From: Terrabacter sp040702505
GTDB taxonomy: Bacteria; Actinomycetota; Actinomycetes; Actinomycetales; Dermatophilaceae
Direction of reading: 5' to 3'
NCBI RefSeq assembly: GCF_040702505.1
Contig: NZ_JBFBLC010000002.1
Span: forward strand, 310,001-374,000
Length of the DNA: 64,000 bases
The position numbers were made by a program, and so were the translations under genes. Positions 16,207 to 25,180 of the stretch are shown here, piece by piece. The notes beneath the pieces are model-generated. The model worked only from the letters and a program-made list of their open reading frames with translations, ran no database searches and was not told the origin of the DNA. The first letter of the stretch is position 1. The number at the start of each line of letters is the position of its first letter.

Positions 16207-17586
16207 ATGCGGAGTGACACCTGTCGTCCTCGGTCCGGGCGGTCAATCGCAGTGGTCTCCGCGCTCATCCTGTCGCTGACGGCGTGCACCTCGTGGTCGG
16301 TATCTCCTGACGCCCCGGCACCCACCGCCACCACGTCAGCCGTCGGCACTGCGAGCGCCGCGGCCCCGCCGACGGAAACCGCGTCCACGTCAGGCGGCGA
16401 CATCGACCCCTCGCAGTGGGCGGCTGCCCGACAGAGCGCAGTCGCCGACCTCGTCCGCCGACGCCTCGCTGCCCTCGAACACTCCGACCGCACCGGTTGG
16501 CTCGCTGCACTCGACGGCGCCGCGGACGATTCCCTTCGCCGCACGCAGGCCGCCGTCTTCGACCGGATGACCCGGATGGGCGCCGGCGACTTCGTCGTGA
16601 CCGACCTGGAGGAGAGCACCCCGCCGGTTCCTGCGCCCCGGACCGTCCCGGTCGAGTGGGACGCGCGGGCCAGCCTCACGTACCGGCTGCGCGGGTTCGA
16701 CACGGCGCCACGGGCCTTCGACCTCGACCTCACCTTCAAGGCCGGTCCCGGTGCTCCGACGCGGCTCGTGGTGTCCGGGTGGGCCCCCTCCGGGCGACCA
16801 CAGCCGTGGGACCTCGACGGCCTGGTCGTGCGACGGTCCCCGAGTGCGATGGTGCTGGCCGTCGGCTCCCCGGCCCGGGTCGACGAGGTCGCCGCACGAG
16901 CCGCGACCGCCGCCGCACGCGTCGCGGCTGTCTGGGGATCGGCCCGGCCCGCGGTGTGGGTGGCTCCTGCCACGGACGCGGATGCCGCCCGCCTGCTCGG
17001 TCGGACCTCCGCCGATCTCGGAGAGGTGGCCGCGGCCACGGAAGGCCCGCTGACCCCCGGACAGCACGCCGGCGCCGACCGCATCGTCCTGGTCCCGGGC
17101 GCCTGGACGTCGCTGCAGCCTGCCGGACGCGACGTCGTCATGACGCACGAGCTGACCCACGTGACCGTGCGAGCAGCGACGACGCAGGCCGTCCCCCTCT
17201 GGCTGTCCGAGGGCTTTGCGGAGCTGGTCGCGTACGCACCGATCGACCTGCCCGAGGGGAAGATCGTCGCCCCAGCCCTGCGGCACGCGAGGTCTGCCGG
17301 ACTTCCGCGTATGTTCCCGGCCGACGCCGACTTCGAGCCGGGCACCGCCTCGCTGCCGTCGGCATACGGCCTCTCACTGCTCGCGCTGCGGACCCTGGCG
17401 GATGCCCATGGGACGGCCGCCGTCGTACGCCTCTACCAAGCTGCGGCCGGCGGCCTCGACGTGCGGACCGACCGGGTCGGTGACGGCGAGGCGGCCGTGG
17501 ACGACGCGCTGCAGGCCGTGCTGCACACCGACCGTGCCGCCGTCGTCCGCGCGTGGCAGGCGCGCATCGCCCGGCTGCTGCGCTGA
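16207..17586 (+). CDS. lipoprotein metallopeptidase (peptidase MA-like)
   Basis: A 459-residue surface lipoprotein. Arg-rich n-region, hydrophobic core and LTAC lipobox end near Cys27, followed by a Ser/Thr/Pro/Ala linker. The C-terminal third carries VVMTHELTHVTV (HExxH zinc site, near residue 314) and LSEGFAEL about 20 residues later, which supplies the third Glu ligand: a gluzincin arrangement. The middle part resembles an NTF2-like module. Substrate unknown. It ends 3 bp from the convergent acyl-CoA synthetase gene. Confidence 0.75.
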   Translation: MRSDTCRPRSGRSIAVVSALILSLTACTSWSVSPDAPAPTATTSAVGTASAAAPPTETASTSGGDIDPSQWAAARQSAVADLVRRRLAALEHSDRTGWLAALDGAADDSLRRTQAAVFDRMTRMGAGDFVVTDLEESTPPVPAPRTVPVEWDARASLTYRLRGFDTAPRAFDLDLTFKAGPGAPTRLVVSGWAPSGRPQPWDLDGLVVRRSPSAMVLAVGSPARVDEVAARAATAAARVAAVWGSARPAVWVAPATDADAARLLGRTSADLGEVAAATEGPLTPGQHAGADRIVLVPGAWTSLQPAGRDVVMTHELTHVTVRAATTQAVPLWLSEGFAELVAYAPIDLPEGKIVAPALRHARSAGLPRMFPADADFEPGTASLPSAYGLSLLALRTLADAHGTAAVVRLYQAAAGGLDVRTDRVGDGEAAVDDALQAVLHTDRAAVVRAWQARIARLLR

Positions 17587-17589
17587 GGC

Positions 17590-19380
17590 TCAGGCGTAGA
17601 GCTTCTCGACCTCGTCGCCGAAGTCCTTCATGACGACGTTGCGCTTCAGCTTCAGCGACGGGGTGAGGTAGCCGTTCGCCTCGGTGAAGTCGCCGGCGAG
17701 CACCGCGAACTTGCGGATCGACTCCGCCTTGGACACTGCCTCGTTGGCGCGGTCGACCGCCTCCTGCAGCGCCTCGAGCACCTTCGGATGGGTGCGGGCC
17801 TGCTCGAGGCTGACGCCCTCCAAACCGTGGCTCTTGGACCACAGCGGCCACATCTCCTCGTCCAGGGTGAGGAGCACACCGACGAACGGCTTCTGGTCAC
17901 CGACGACGATGCACTGCGAGACGAGCGGGTGGGCACGCAGCCGGTCCTCCAGCACGGCGGGTGCGACGTTCTTTCCACCGGCCGTCACGAGGATCTCCTT
18001 CTTGCGGCCGGTGATGCGCAGGTAGCCGTCGTCGTCGAGCTCACCGACGTCGCCGGTGTGGAACCAGCCGTCGACGATTGCGTCGGCAGTCGCGGCGGGG
18101 TTGCCGTGGTAGCTGGTGAAGACACCGACTCCCTTGAGCAGGACCTCGCCGTCCTCGGCGATTCGGATGCCGGTGCCGGGCAGTGGCGGTCCGACGGTGC
18201 CGATCTTGATCTTGTCCGGGGTGTTTACCGCGACGGGTGCGGTGGTCTCGGTGAGGCCGTAGCCCTCGAGGATGACCACGCCGATGCCGCGGTAGAAGTG
18301 CCCGAGCCGGGTGCCGAGGGGAGCGCCGCCGGAGACGGCGTAGCGCACGTTGCCACCCATGGCGGCCCGGAGCTTGCCGTAGACCAGGCGGTCGAAGACG
18401 GCGTGCTGCAGGCGCAGGCCCAGCCCGGGGCCTCCCGCGTCGAGGGCCTCGCTGTAGGCGATGGCCACCGTCGCGGCCCGCAGGAAGATCTTGCCCTTGC
18501 CCTCCGCCGACGCCTTGGCCTCGGCGGAGTTGAAGATCTTCTCGAAGACGCGGGGCACGGCGAGCACGAAGGTCGGCTGGAAGCCGGCGAAGTCGTCGAG
18601 GAGCGTCTTGATGTCGGCCGAGTGACCCATCCGCGCCTTGCCGGCCACGCACAGCACCTCGATGAAACGCGCGAAGACGTGCGCGAGGGGCAGGAAGAGC
18701 AGCGTGGAGGCGTTGTCGGTCAGCACGACCGGGCCGAGCTTCTGGATGGCGTTCTCGGCCAGGTCGAGGAAGTTGCCGTGCGTCAGCTCGCAGCCCTTGG
18801 GCCGCCCGGTCGTGCCGGAGGTGTAGATGATCGTGGCGACGGAGCGGCGGTCGAGGCCGGCCCGGCGTGCGCTGAGCTCGTCGTCGGACACCTCCGAGCC
18901 CTTGCCCCGCAGCGCGTCGAGACCGCCCTCCTCGATGGTGACCACGGGGCCCAGCGAGGGGAGGTCTCCGCGCAGCTGGTCGACCACGCCCCGGTGCGAG
19001 GGCGTCTCGACGACGACCAGCCGGGCATCGGAGTCGGAGAGGATCCACTGGACCTGTTCGGGGGAGGAGGTCTCGTAGACGGGCACCAGCACGGCCCCGG
19101 CCGTCCAGGCGGCGAAGTCGAGCAGGGTCCACTCGTAGCGGGTGCGCGACATGAGGGCGATCCGGTCGCCGGGGGCGACGCCCTCGGCGACGAGGCCCTT
19201 GGCGACGGCCGTGACGTCGTCGGCGAACTGCGACCAGGTCAGGTGCGTCCACCCACCGGAGGGCGTCTTGCGGGAGAACGCCGTCTCGGCGGGCGACTCG
19301 GCCGCGTTGCGACCGGGCAGGTCCGCGAGGCTGCCCTCGGTTGTGACAGGGGCGAGTGGTGCGACGACGTTGTCCTTCAA
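17590..19380 (-). CDS. long-chain fatty-acid--CoA ligase (FadD15-type)
   Basis: A 596-residue ANL-superfamily enzyme that adenylates a fatty acid and transfers it to CoA. Motifs: IIYTSGTTGRPKG (ATP loop, near residue 190), GYGLTETTAP (near 375), WFHTGDVGELDDDGYLRITGRKKE (hinge, near 440). A C-terminal lysine region follows. Position and sequence match M. tuberculosis fadD15 (Rv2187). The start is TTG at 19380, preceded by GAGGAG at good spacing. A TATGGT -10 candidate lies at about 19417. Confidence 0.93.
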   Translation of the reverse strand: MKDNVVAPLAPVTTEGSLADLPGRNAAESPAETAFSRKTPSGGWTHLTWSQFADDVTAVAKGLVAEGVAPGDRIALMSRTRYEWTLLDFAAWTAGAVLVPVYETSSPEQVQWILSDSDARLVVVETPSHRGVVDQLRGDLPSLGPVVTIEEGGLDALRGKGSEVSDDELSARRAGLDRRSVATIIYTSGTTGRPKGCELTHGNFLDLAENAIQKLGPVVLTDNASTLLFLPLAHVFARFIEVLCVAGKARMGHSADIKTLLDDFAGFQPTFVLAVPRVFEKIFNSAEAKASAEGKGKIFLRAATVAIAYSEALDAGGPGLGLRLQHAVFDRLVYGKLRAAMGGNVRYAVSGGAPLGTRLGHFYRGIGVVILEGYGLTETTAPVAVNTPDKIKIGTVGPPLPGTGIRIAEDGEVLLKGVGVFTSYHGNPAATADAIVDGWFHTGDVGELDDDGYLRITGRKKEILVTAGGKNVAPAVLEDRLRAHPLVSQCIVVGDQKPFVGVLLTLDEEMWPLWSKSHGLEGVSLEQARTHPKVLEALQEAVDRANEAVSKAESIRKFAVLAGDFTEANGYLTPSLKLKRNVVMKDFGDEVEKLYA

Positions 19381-19588
19381 CTGTCACTCCTCGTGGGGGC
19401 GGGAACCTGGGCTGCACCATACCGACGGGTAACCGTGCGTGGTACGTCAGCATGGTCACAGGCGGGTCAGGTGCGGACGAGGTCCGTCGGTTCCGGCTGC
19501 CGTCCTGCCATCCTGTCACGCAGCGCAGCCGCGGTGGCGGCGACGGGGCACGCCGGCGGCGGGACCGGTGCGGCCGGGGACGACGCGA

Positions 19589-19594
19589 TAGCCT
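19589..19594 (+). promoter_or_regulatory. -10 hexamer TAGCCT, leaderless type
   Basis: TAGCCT ends 7 nt before the ATG at 19602. Confidence 0.5.
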
Positions 19595-19601
19595 TCCGCG
19601 C

Positions 19602-20057
19602 ATGGCCGATCGCACGGAGTCCTCCATCGTCATCGACGCACCCCCCGGCGAGGTGCTCGACGTCATCGCGGACTTCGAGGCCTACCCCGAGTGGGCGGGC
19701 GAGGTCAAGGACGTGACGGTGCTCGCCGAGGAGGGTGACGGCTGGGCCGACCAGGTCCAGTTCACGCTCGACGCAGGCGCCATCAAGGACACCTACGTCC
19801 TCGACTACGACTGGGACGTCGTCGAGGACGGCACGGGCGTCGTGTCGTGGTCACTGGTCTCGGCGCAGGTGCTCAAGACGATGAACGGCTCCTACACCCT
19901 GGTGGGCGACGGCACGGGCACGAAGGTGACCTACCGGCTCGCCGTCGACGTGAAGATCCCGATGATCGGCCTGCTCAAGCGCAGGGCCGAGAAGGTCATC
20001 GTCGACACCGCGCTCAAGGAGCTGAAGAAGCGCGTCGAGGCCTCCGACCGCGCGTGA
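19602..20057 (+). CDS. SRPBCC / polyketide cyclase-like protein
   Basis: A 151-residue START-like lipid-binding fold protein (SSIVIDAPPGEVLDVIADFEAYPEWAGEVKDV at the start, alternating strands, and a long C-terminal helix ending KKRVEASDRA). It corresponds to M. tuberculosis Rv2185c. A hydrophobic ligand is likely but unknown. It is the first gene of a leaderless cluster; its stop overlaps the next GTG by 4 bp, tying it to the Cys-rich protein and ROK kinase. Confidence 0.85.
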   Translation: MADRTESSIVIDAPPGEVLDVIADFEAYPEWAGEVKDVTVLAEEGDGWADQVQFTLDAGAIKDTYVLDYDWDVVEDGTGVVSWSLVSAQVLKTMNGSYTLVGDGTGTKVTYRLAVDVKIPMIGLLKRRAEKVIVDTALKELKKRVEASDRA

Positions 20058-20548
20058 CGCCCATCGACCCCTCCGAGCACCCGCCTGCTCCGGCCGGAGG
20101 ACCTGACGCGCCTCCGGTCGGGAGCGTCGCGCAGGAGGCGGCGCTGCTCGTCGACCTGCTCTCCCGCGGCGGCTGGTCGGGCCTCCCGGGTATGCCGGCC
20201 GCCGACTCGGGCCCCCACGCGAGCTCTGCCGACCACGACCACCGTGACGAGCGCGGTGGCGACCACCGCGAGGACCGCCGGAATGACCGCGACGACCGCG
20301 GCCAGGACGGGAAGCCCGGCGCGACGCGACCGTGCACCTGCGGCGGGACGACGCCGAGCGCCTGCCGGGTCTGCCCGGTGTGCCAGCTCGTCGCGTTCGT
20401 GCAACAGGTCAACCCGGACACCATCGAGAAGGTCGCCGACCTCGTCGGGTTCGCGGCCACCGCGCTGCACGACCTCGCGACGGCGCAGCGCGAGCGCCAG
20501 GCGGCCAAGGACGGGGACGACGGCGCAGGACCGGAGGGCGGGGCATGA
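20054..20548 (+). CDS. hypothetical protein with Cys cluster (Rv2183c-like position)
   Basis: A 164-residue protein with no recognised catalytic domain. There is a helix at about residues 22-36 (SVAQEAALLVDLLSRGGW), then a very charged His/Asp/Arg linker (residues 55-85), then CTCGGTTPSACRVCPVCQ, a likely zinc site with five Cys. A C-terminal helical part follows (PDTIEKVADLVGFAATALHDLA). GTG overlaps the SRPBCC stop and its stop overlaps the kinase start, both by 4 bp, so it is translationally coupled to both. Confidence 0.75.
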   Translation: MTPIDPSEHPPAPAGGPDAPPVGSVAQEAALLVDLLSRGGWSGLPGMPAADSGPHASSADHDHRDERGGDHREDRRNDRDDRGQDGKPGATRPCTCGGTTPSACRVCPVCQLVAFVQQVNPDTIEKVADLVGFAATALHDLATAQRERQAAKDGDDGAGPEGGA

Positions 20549-21513
20549 GCAGGCGGCTGGCCATCGGCATCGACATCGGCGGCACCAAGGTCGCCGGCGG
20601 GGTCGTCGACGAGTCGGGGACCATCCTCCATCGCACCCGCCGGGACACCCCGCACCGCTCGACCTCGCCGTCGGTGGTCGAGGACACCATCGTCGAGTCG
20701 GTGCAGGAGCTGCTGCACCGGGTGGAGCCCAGCGACGTCGTGGCCGTCGGCATCGGCGCGGCCGGCTTCGTCGCGGAGGACCGGGCCACCGTCGTCTTCG
20801 CGCCGCACCTCTCGTGGCGCAAGGAGCCCCTGCGCGCAGCCCTGTCCCAGCGCATCGACCTGCCGATCACGGTCGACAACGACGCGAACGCCGCGGCCTG
20901 GGCCGAGGCGACCTTCGGTGCCGCTCGGGGGGAGTCGCACGTCGTCGTGATCACGCTCGGCACCGGCATCGGCGGCGCCCTCATCATCGACGGCCGGGTG
21001 CAGCGGGGCCGCCACGGCATCGCCGGCGAGTTCGGCCACATGCAGATCATGCCGGGCGGTGTGCGCTGCGAGTGCGGCAACCGCGGGTGCTGGGAGCAGT
21101 ACGCGAGCGGCAACGCCCTCGTGCGGGAGGCCCGGGCCATGATCGAGGCCGGGTCCCCGGTCGTCGCGGACCTGCTCGCCCGGCTCGGCGGTGACTCGAG
21201 CGGCCTCACCGGTCCGTTCATCACCGAGGCGGCCCGCGACGGTGACCCCACCGCCCGGGAGCTGCTGGCCGACATCGGCGAGTGGCTCGGGGTGGGCCTG
21301 GCCAACCTCGCATCGGCGTTCGACCCCGGCCTGTTCGTCATCGGCGGCGGCGTCAGCGCGGCCGACGAGATGCTCATCGGCCCCGCCCGCGAGGCCTTCC
21401 GCCGGCAGCTGCCCGGGCGCGGCTACCGTCCCGAGGCGCGCATCGTGCGAGCGGTGCTCGGCAGCGACGCCGGCCTGATCGGCGCGGCCGAGCTGGCCCG
21501 CGCCGGTCACTGA
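20545..21513 (+). CDS. ROK-family sugar kinase, probable glucokinase
   Basis: A 322-residue ROK kinase. IGIDIGGTKVAGGVV (residues 6-20) is the phosphate loop. The catalytic Asp is in VDNDANAAAWAE (near 112), and LGTGIGGALI is near 137. The zinc-binding ROK motif is GHMQIMPGGVRCECGNRGCWEQYASG's GHxxxxxxxxxxCxCGxxGCxE pattern, near residues 164-186. It phosphorylates glucose or a related hexose with ATP. It is the third gene of a coupled set (ATGA overlap) and is followed 3 bp later by the EEP gene. Confidence 0.88.
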   Translation: MSRRLAIGIDIGGTKVAGGVVDESGTILHRTRRDTPHRSTSPSVVEDTIVESVQELLHRVEPSDVVAVGIGAAGFVAEDRATVVFAPHLSWRKEPLRAALSQRIDLPITVDNDANAAAWAEATFGAARGESHVVVITLGTGIGGALIIDGRVQRGRHGIAGEFGHMQIMPGGVRCECGNRGCWEQYASGNALVREARAMIEAGSPVVADLLARLGGDSSGLTGPFITEAARDGDPTARELLADIGEWLGVGLANLASAFDPGLFVIGGGVSAADEMLIGPAREAFRRQLPGRGYRPEARIVRAVLGSDAGLIGAAELARAGH

Positions 21514-21516
21514 CCG

Positions 21517-22236
21517 GTGGGGCCGAGCCGGCACCCGCACACGCTGCGGGTGATGAGCTACAACCTCCACGACCTGCGCGACGACCGAGCGGCGGCCGCA
21601 CGCATCGTCCGTGCCGTGGCCCCCGACGTGCTGTGCGTCCAGGAGGTGCCGAGGAGGCTCACGACCGAGCTGCGGGTGCCGCGCTTGGCCCGGGCCTGCG
21701 GTCTGGTCTGGCACCGCCGGCGCCTCGGCACGGGCGGCACCGCCGTGCTGACCGCTCCCGGCCTCACGGTGCACGAGGTGCTCCGCGGCCGCCTGCCCGT
21801 GCGCTTCCCCGACCGCACCCGCGGGTATGCCGCTGCGACCGTCTCGCTGCCGGGTGACGGCCCGAGGACGTCCCCTGTCACGGTCGCCAGCATCCACCTC
21901 GGGCTGAAGCCGGCCGAACGGGCGCGTCACGCTGCGGCCGTCCTCGAGCGGCTGGGGGAGCGAGCCGTCGTCGCGGGGGACCTCAACGAGGGACCGGGCG
22001 GCACGGCATACGCCATCGTCGCCGAGCGCTACCCCCTCGCATCGTCCGGCGCGCCGACGTTCCCGGCGCGACAACCGACAGCAGCACTCGACGCGGTGTT
22101 CGCGGCAGCGGCGCTCCGGGTGCTCCCCACGGACCCGGTGCCCCTCGACCTCCGTGATCTCGAGGCGGCGTCCGACCACCGCCCGGTCTGGGTCGACCTC
22201 GACGTGTCCGCGCCCGCGCCAGGGCGACCGGGCTAG
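21517..22236 (+). CDS. endonuclease/exonuclease/phosphatase family protein
   Basis: A 239-residue EEP hydrolase. The motifs are MSYNLHDL (near 12), CVQEVPRR (catalytic Glu, near 44), VAGDLNEGPGG (near 151) and the C-terminal SDHRPVWVDL (catalytic Asp-His). Members cleave phosphodiester or phosphate bonds in nucleic acids or lipids; the substrate is not predictable. The GTG start is 3 bp after the ROK gene. Its TAG stop overlaps the convergent membrane-protein gene by 4 bp. Confidence 0.82.
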   Translation: MGPSRHPHTLRVMSYNLHDLRDDRAAAARIVRAVAPDVLCVQEVPRRLTTELRVPRLARACGLVWHRRRLGTGGTAVLTAPGLTVHEVLRGRLPVRFPDRTRGYAAATVSLPGDGPRTSPVTVASIHLGLKPAERARHAAAVLERLGERAVVAGDLNEGPGGTAYAIVAERYPLASSGAPTFPARQPTAALDAVFAAAALRVLPTDPVPLDLRDLEAASDHRPVWVDLDVSAPAPGRPG

Positions 22237-22871
22237 ATGCGGGTGCCGTCGTCGAAGGGGTCCCGCTCGGTGCCGCCCCGCAGCACCAGCAGGACGAAGC
22301 CGACGACGACCATGGCGACGCCCGTGACGACCCACCAGCCGCTGCCGTCGCGGTCGAAGAACAGCAGGTAGAGCAGCAGGAGCGGGCCGCCCGCCAGGCC
22401 GACGACGATCGCCCAGAACATCGGGTCGTTCTCGGCCGAGGGCAGGTCGATCTCCGACGGGGGGATGAAGTGCTCGTCGTCGTCGACCCCGCCGTCGGCT
22501 TCCTCGCCGGCATCCCCACCCGCGGTGCTGCCGCGCCACACGTGCGCCGTCGTGGGGGCGATGGGCAGGTCCAGCTGGCCGGACGGGGCCGGCAGCGCCG
22601 ATGAGGCGGAAGGCCCCGCGGCGGCCGAGGTCTCGGTGACTGCCGCGCCCTGGGCTGTGGGCCGGTCCGTGCCGCCCGGCCCGCGCGGCTCGCTGTCCGC
22701 AGCGGGCGACCCGGACTCGGCCGGACCGACAGAGCCGGCCGGGTCACCGGGAGCGTCCGCCTCCGGCAGGACGTCGTCCGTCGACGGTCGGCGCAGCTGC
22801 GGGTCCGGCGCCTCGTCGTCCCAGCCGGCGATGATGCGGGCGAACTCGGCGTCGAGGTCACGATCACTCAC
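22233..22871 (-). CDS. membrane protein with long acidic N-terminal region
   Basis: A 212-residue protein. Residues 1-140 are hydrophilic, rich in Asp, Glu, Pro and Ala and probably disordered, beginning MSDRDLDAEFARIIAGWDD. A pair of helices follows (FWAIVVGLAGGPLLLLYLLFF and WWVVTGVAMVVVGFVLLVL) and a short polar tail. No enzymatic motif is seen. The family is a conserved actinobacterial membrane protein without assigned function. GTG start with GGAG 5 nt before it. Divergent from plsC. Confidence 0.72.
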   Translation of the reverse strand: MSDRDLDAEFARIIAGWDDEAPDPQLRRPSTDDVLPEADAPGDPAGSVGPAESGSPAADSEPRGPGGTDRPTAQGAAVTETSAAAGPSASSALPAPSGQLDLPIAPTTAHVWRGSTAGGDAGEEADGGVDDDEHFIPPSEIDLPSAENDPMFWAIVVGLAGGPLLLLYLLFFDRDGSGWWVVTGVAMVVVGFVLLVLRGGTERDPFDDGTRI

Positions 22872-22978
22872 GACGGCTCCTGGGGCGAAACGACTGGTTG
22901 CGATGATCCTCGCATGCAGCGCCCGGCCCGCGCGAGTGACGTAGAGTTCGACCGGTCACAGATGGAAGGCGGACACGG

Positions 22979-23881
22979 TTGTTCTACTGGTTCCTCAAGA
23001 CGATCGTCATCGGGCCGATCATCAAGCTCCTCTTCCGTCCGTGGGTCGAGGGCGAGGAGAACATCCCCGAGGAGGGTGCCGCGATCTTCGCGAGCAACCA
23101 CCTGTCGTTCTCCGACTCCATCTTCCTGCCGCTCGTCGTCTCGCGCCGGGTGACCTTCCTCGCCAAGAGCGACTACTTCACCGGCCGCGGCATCAAGGGC
23201 CGGCTCACCGCAGCCTTCTTCAAAGGCGTCGGTCAGCTGCCCGTCGACCGTTCCGGCGGCAAGGCGAGCAACGCCGCCCTCAACTCGGGCCTGAAGGTCC
23301 TGCGGCGCGGCGAGCTGCTCGGCATCTACCCCGAGGGCACCCGCTCACCCGACGGGCGCCTCTACCGCGGCCGCACCGGCGTCGCCCGGATGGCGCTCGA
23401 GGGCAAGGTCCCCGTGATCCCGGTCGCCATGATCGGCACCGACAAGGCCCAGCCCACCGGAAAGGTCATCCCGCGGATCATGCGGGTTGGGGTGCGGGTC
23501 GGCAAGCCCCTCGACTTCTCGCGCTACGAGGGGATGGAGGACGACCGGTTCGTCCTGCGCTCGATCACCGACGAGATCATGTACGAGCTGATGCTCCTGT
23601 CCGGCCAGGAGTACGTCGACATGTACGCCACCTCGATGAAGGACCGGCTCGTGCAGGCCGCTCGCGCCAAGGCCCGCGAGCTGCAGGAGGCGGCCAAGCC
23701 GGGCACGGCAGCGCCGGAGCTCGAGGCAGCCCTCGACGCGGCCGAGGGCAAGGTCCGCGCCGAGGAGTCCAGCGCCGCCGCGGACGTCGCGTACGCCGAC
23801 GCCGGTAGCGACGCCGGCGGAGACGTGGTCCACCACGACGACCACGACGAGGGGGACACTCCCGTCGTGGCGGCCTCCTGA
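22979..23881 (+). CDS. plsC: lysophospholipid acyltransferase (PlsC-type)
   Basis: A 300-residue membrane-associated 1-acyl-glycerol-3-phosphate acyltransferase family protein that would add the second acyl chain in phosphatidic acid synthesis. Motif I is NHLSFSD (NHxxxxD, near residue 39). The YPEGTRSPDGRLYRGRTG motif is near 117 and IPVAMIGT near 145. The C-terminal 80 residues are Ala/Glu/Asp-rich and low in structure. The start is TTG at 22979 with GGAAGG 9 nt upstream; a TAGAGT -10 lies at 22942-22947. The M. tuberculosis counterpart is Rv2182c. Confidence 0.87.
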   Translation: MFYWFLKTIVIGPIIKLLFRPWVEGEENIPEEGAAIFASNHLSFSDSIFLPLVVSRRVTFLAKSDYFTGRGIKGRLTAAFFKGVGQLPVDRSGGKASNAALNSGLKVLRRGELLGIYPEGTRSPDGRLYRGRTGVARMALEGKVPVIPVAMIGTDKAQPTGKVIPRIMRVGVRVGKPLDFSRYEGMEDDRFVLRSITDEIMYELMLLSGQEYVDMYATSMKDRLVQAARAKARELQEAAKPGTAAPELEAALDAAEGKVRAEESSAAADVAYADAGSDAGGDVVHHDDHDEGDTPVVAAS

Positions 23882-23884
23882 GCC

Positions 23885-25180
23885 ATGGCCGCCGGCTCGG
23901 CCCTGCCGGGCGCGCGCCCCGGAGACGGGCCTGACGTCCAGGCCGCCTCAGTCGGCCGGGTCCTCGCCGACGAGCACGCCGTCGTACGAGGGCTCTGGCG
24001 GGTCATCGACGTCTTCCGCTGGCTGGCGCTCGCGTATGCCGTGTGGTCGGCCTGGGAGCGCCGTGACGCGATCGCGCACCCCGCCACCGCAGTCGCCGTC
24101 CTCGCGGTCCTCGCGGCGTGGACCCTGGCCGTCACCCTCCGCCCGGTGCGCGATGTGCGCGCCTACTCGGTCGAGCTCGCCATCGGGTGTGCCGCGATCC
24201 TCGCGACCCGGCTCGTCGACGACCCCGCAGTCATCACAGCCGGCGCCAAGACGGTCCCCTCCATCTGGCCCACCGCAGCGGTCGTCGGCTTCGCCGTGCT
24301 CCGCGGCTGGCGGGGCGGTCTCGTGGCGGCCGCGATCGTCGCGGCGTGCTCGTTCGTCGAGGTCGTTGAGCCGACGCCCAACACGTTCACGAACTCGATC
24401 TTCGGGCTGATGCTCGGCGGCTGCCTCGGCTACTGCGTCGACCTCGCCCGAGCCAGCCACGCGGCCCTCGCGGAGTCGATGCGCCTCGATGCCGCCCGGG
24501 CCGAGCGCGACCGGCTCGCGCGTACCGTCCACGACGGGGTGCTGCAGACCCTCGCCTTCATCAACCGGCGGGCCGGCGACCTCGGTGGCGAGGCTGCCCG
24601 GCTCGGTGCCATGGCGGGGGAGCAGGAGCGCATCCTGCGCACCCTCGTGAGCCAGACCGACCTTGCCGAGGTCGGACGCGCGGTCAGCGGGGACGCCGAC
24701 CTGCGTGGGCTGCTGCGCCACATCGAGCGCGAGGACGTGCAGCTCGTGTCGCCCGCCGACCCGGTGCTGCTGCCGCGACGCACGGCCGACGAGCTGGTCG
24801 CCGCCGTCGAGGCAGCGCTCGACAACGTGCGACAGCACGCCGGGGCGGGGGCGCGCGCCTGGGTCCTCGTCGACGGCGACGACGACCAGGTCGAGGTCAC
24901 GGTCCGCGACTCCGGCACGGGCGTGCCACCGGGCCGGCTGCAGGAGGCGGCGGGGCAGGGCCGGCTCGGGGTGTCCTCGAGCATCCTCGGGCGGCTCGCC
25001 GATCTCGGCGGCAGCGCCACCGTCACCTCCGGACCCGCAGGCGGCACGACGGTCGAGATGCGCGTCCCCATCCCGCAGTCCCGGGGCCGAGACCGCCGCC
25101 GCAAGGATCACCTCGAGGGCCCCGACCGCTCCGACCGCCCGACTCCCCAGTCCGACACCCACGTTCGAGGAGCATCGTGA
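23885..25180 (+). CDS. sensor histidine kinase (MacS-type)
   Basis: A 431-residue kinase of the HisKA_3 class. The N-terminal half has five or six predicted helices (residues 40-190) with no extracellular domain, suggesting intramembrane sensing. The phospho-acceptor box is RTVHDGVLQTLAFINRRAGDLGG near residue 214. The ATP-binding region has DNVRQHAGAGA (N box) and RDSGTGVP (G box). A basic tail ends the protein. It overlaps the downstream response regulator by 4 bp (GTGA), so the pair is co-translated. Confidence 0.88.
   Translation: MAAGSALPGARPGDGPDVQAASVGRVLADEHAVVRGLWRVIDVFRWLALAYAVWSAWERRDAIAHPATAVAVLAVLAAWTLAVTLRPVRDVRAYSVELAIGCAAILATRLVDDPAVITAGAKTVPSIWPTAAVVGFAVLRGWRGGLVAAAIVAACSFVEVVEPTPNTFTNSIFGLMLGGCLGYCVDLARASHAALAESMRLDAARAERDRLARTVHDGVLQTLAFINRRAGDLGGEAARLGAMAGEQERILRTLVSQTDLAEVGRAVSGDADLRGLLRHIEREDVQLVSPADPVLLPRRTADELVAAVEAALDNVRQHAGAGARAWVLVDGDDDQVEVTVRDSGTGVPPGRLQEAAGQGRLGVSSSILGRLADLGGSATVTSGPAGGTTVEMRVPIPQSRGRDRRRKDHLEGPDRSDRPTPQSDTHVRGAS

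Noticed and set aside
17788..19716. 642-codon open frame on the plus strand
   Set aside because: Antisense to the acyl-CoA ligase, whose ANL motifs are unmistakable. The composition of the plus-strand frame is repetitive Gly/Asp/Val without any domain.
20014..22539. 841-codon open frame on the minus strand
   Set aside because: It runs antisense through the Cys-rich protein, ROK kinase and EEP genes, all of which have clear motifs and normal codon bias. The antisense frame is low-complexity Arg/Gly/His/Asp, typical of high-GC shadow frames.
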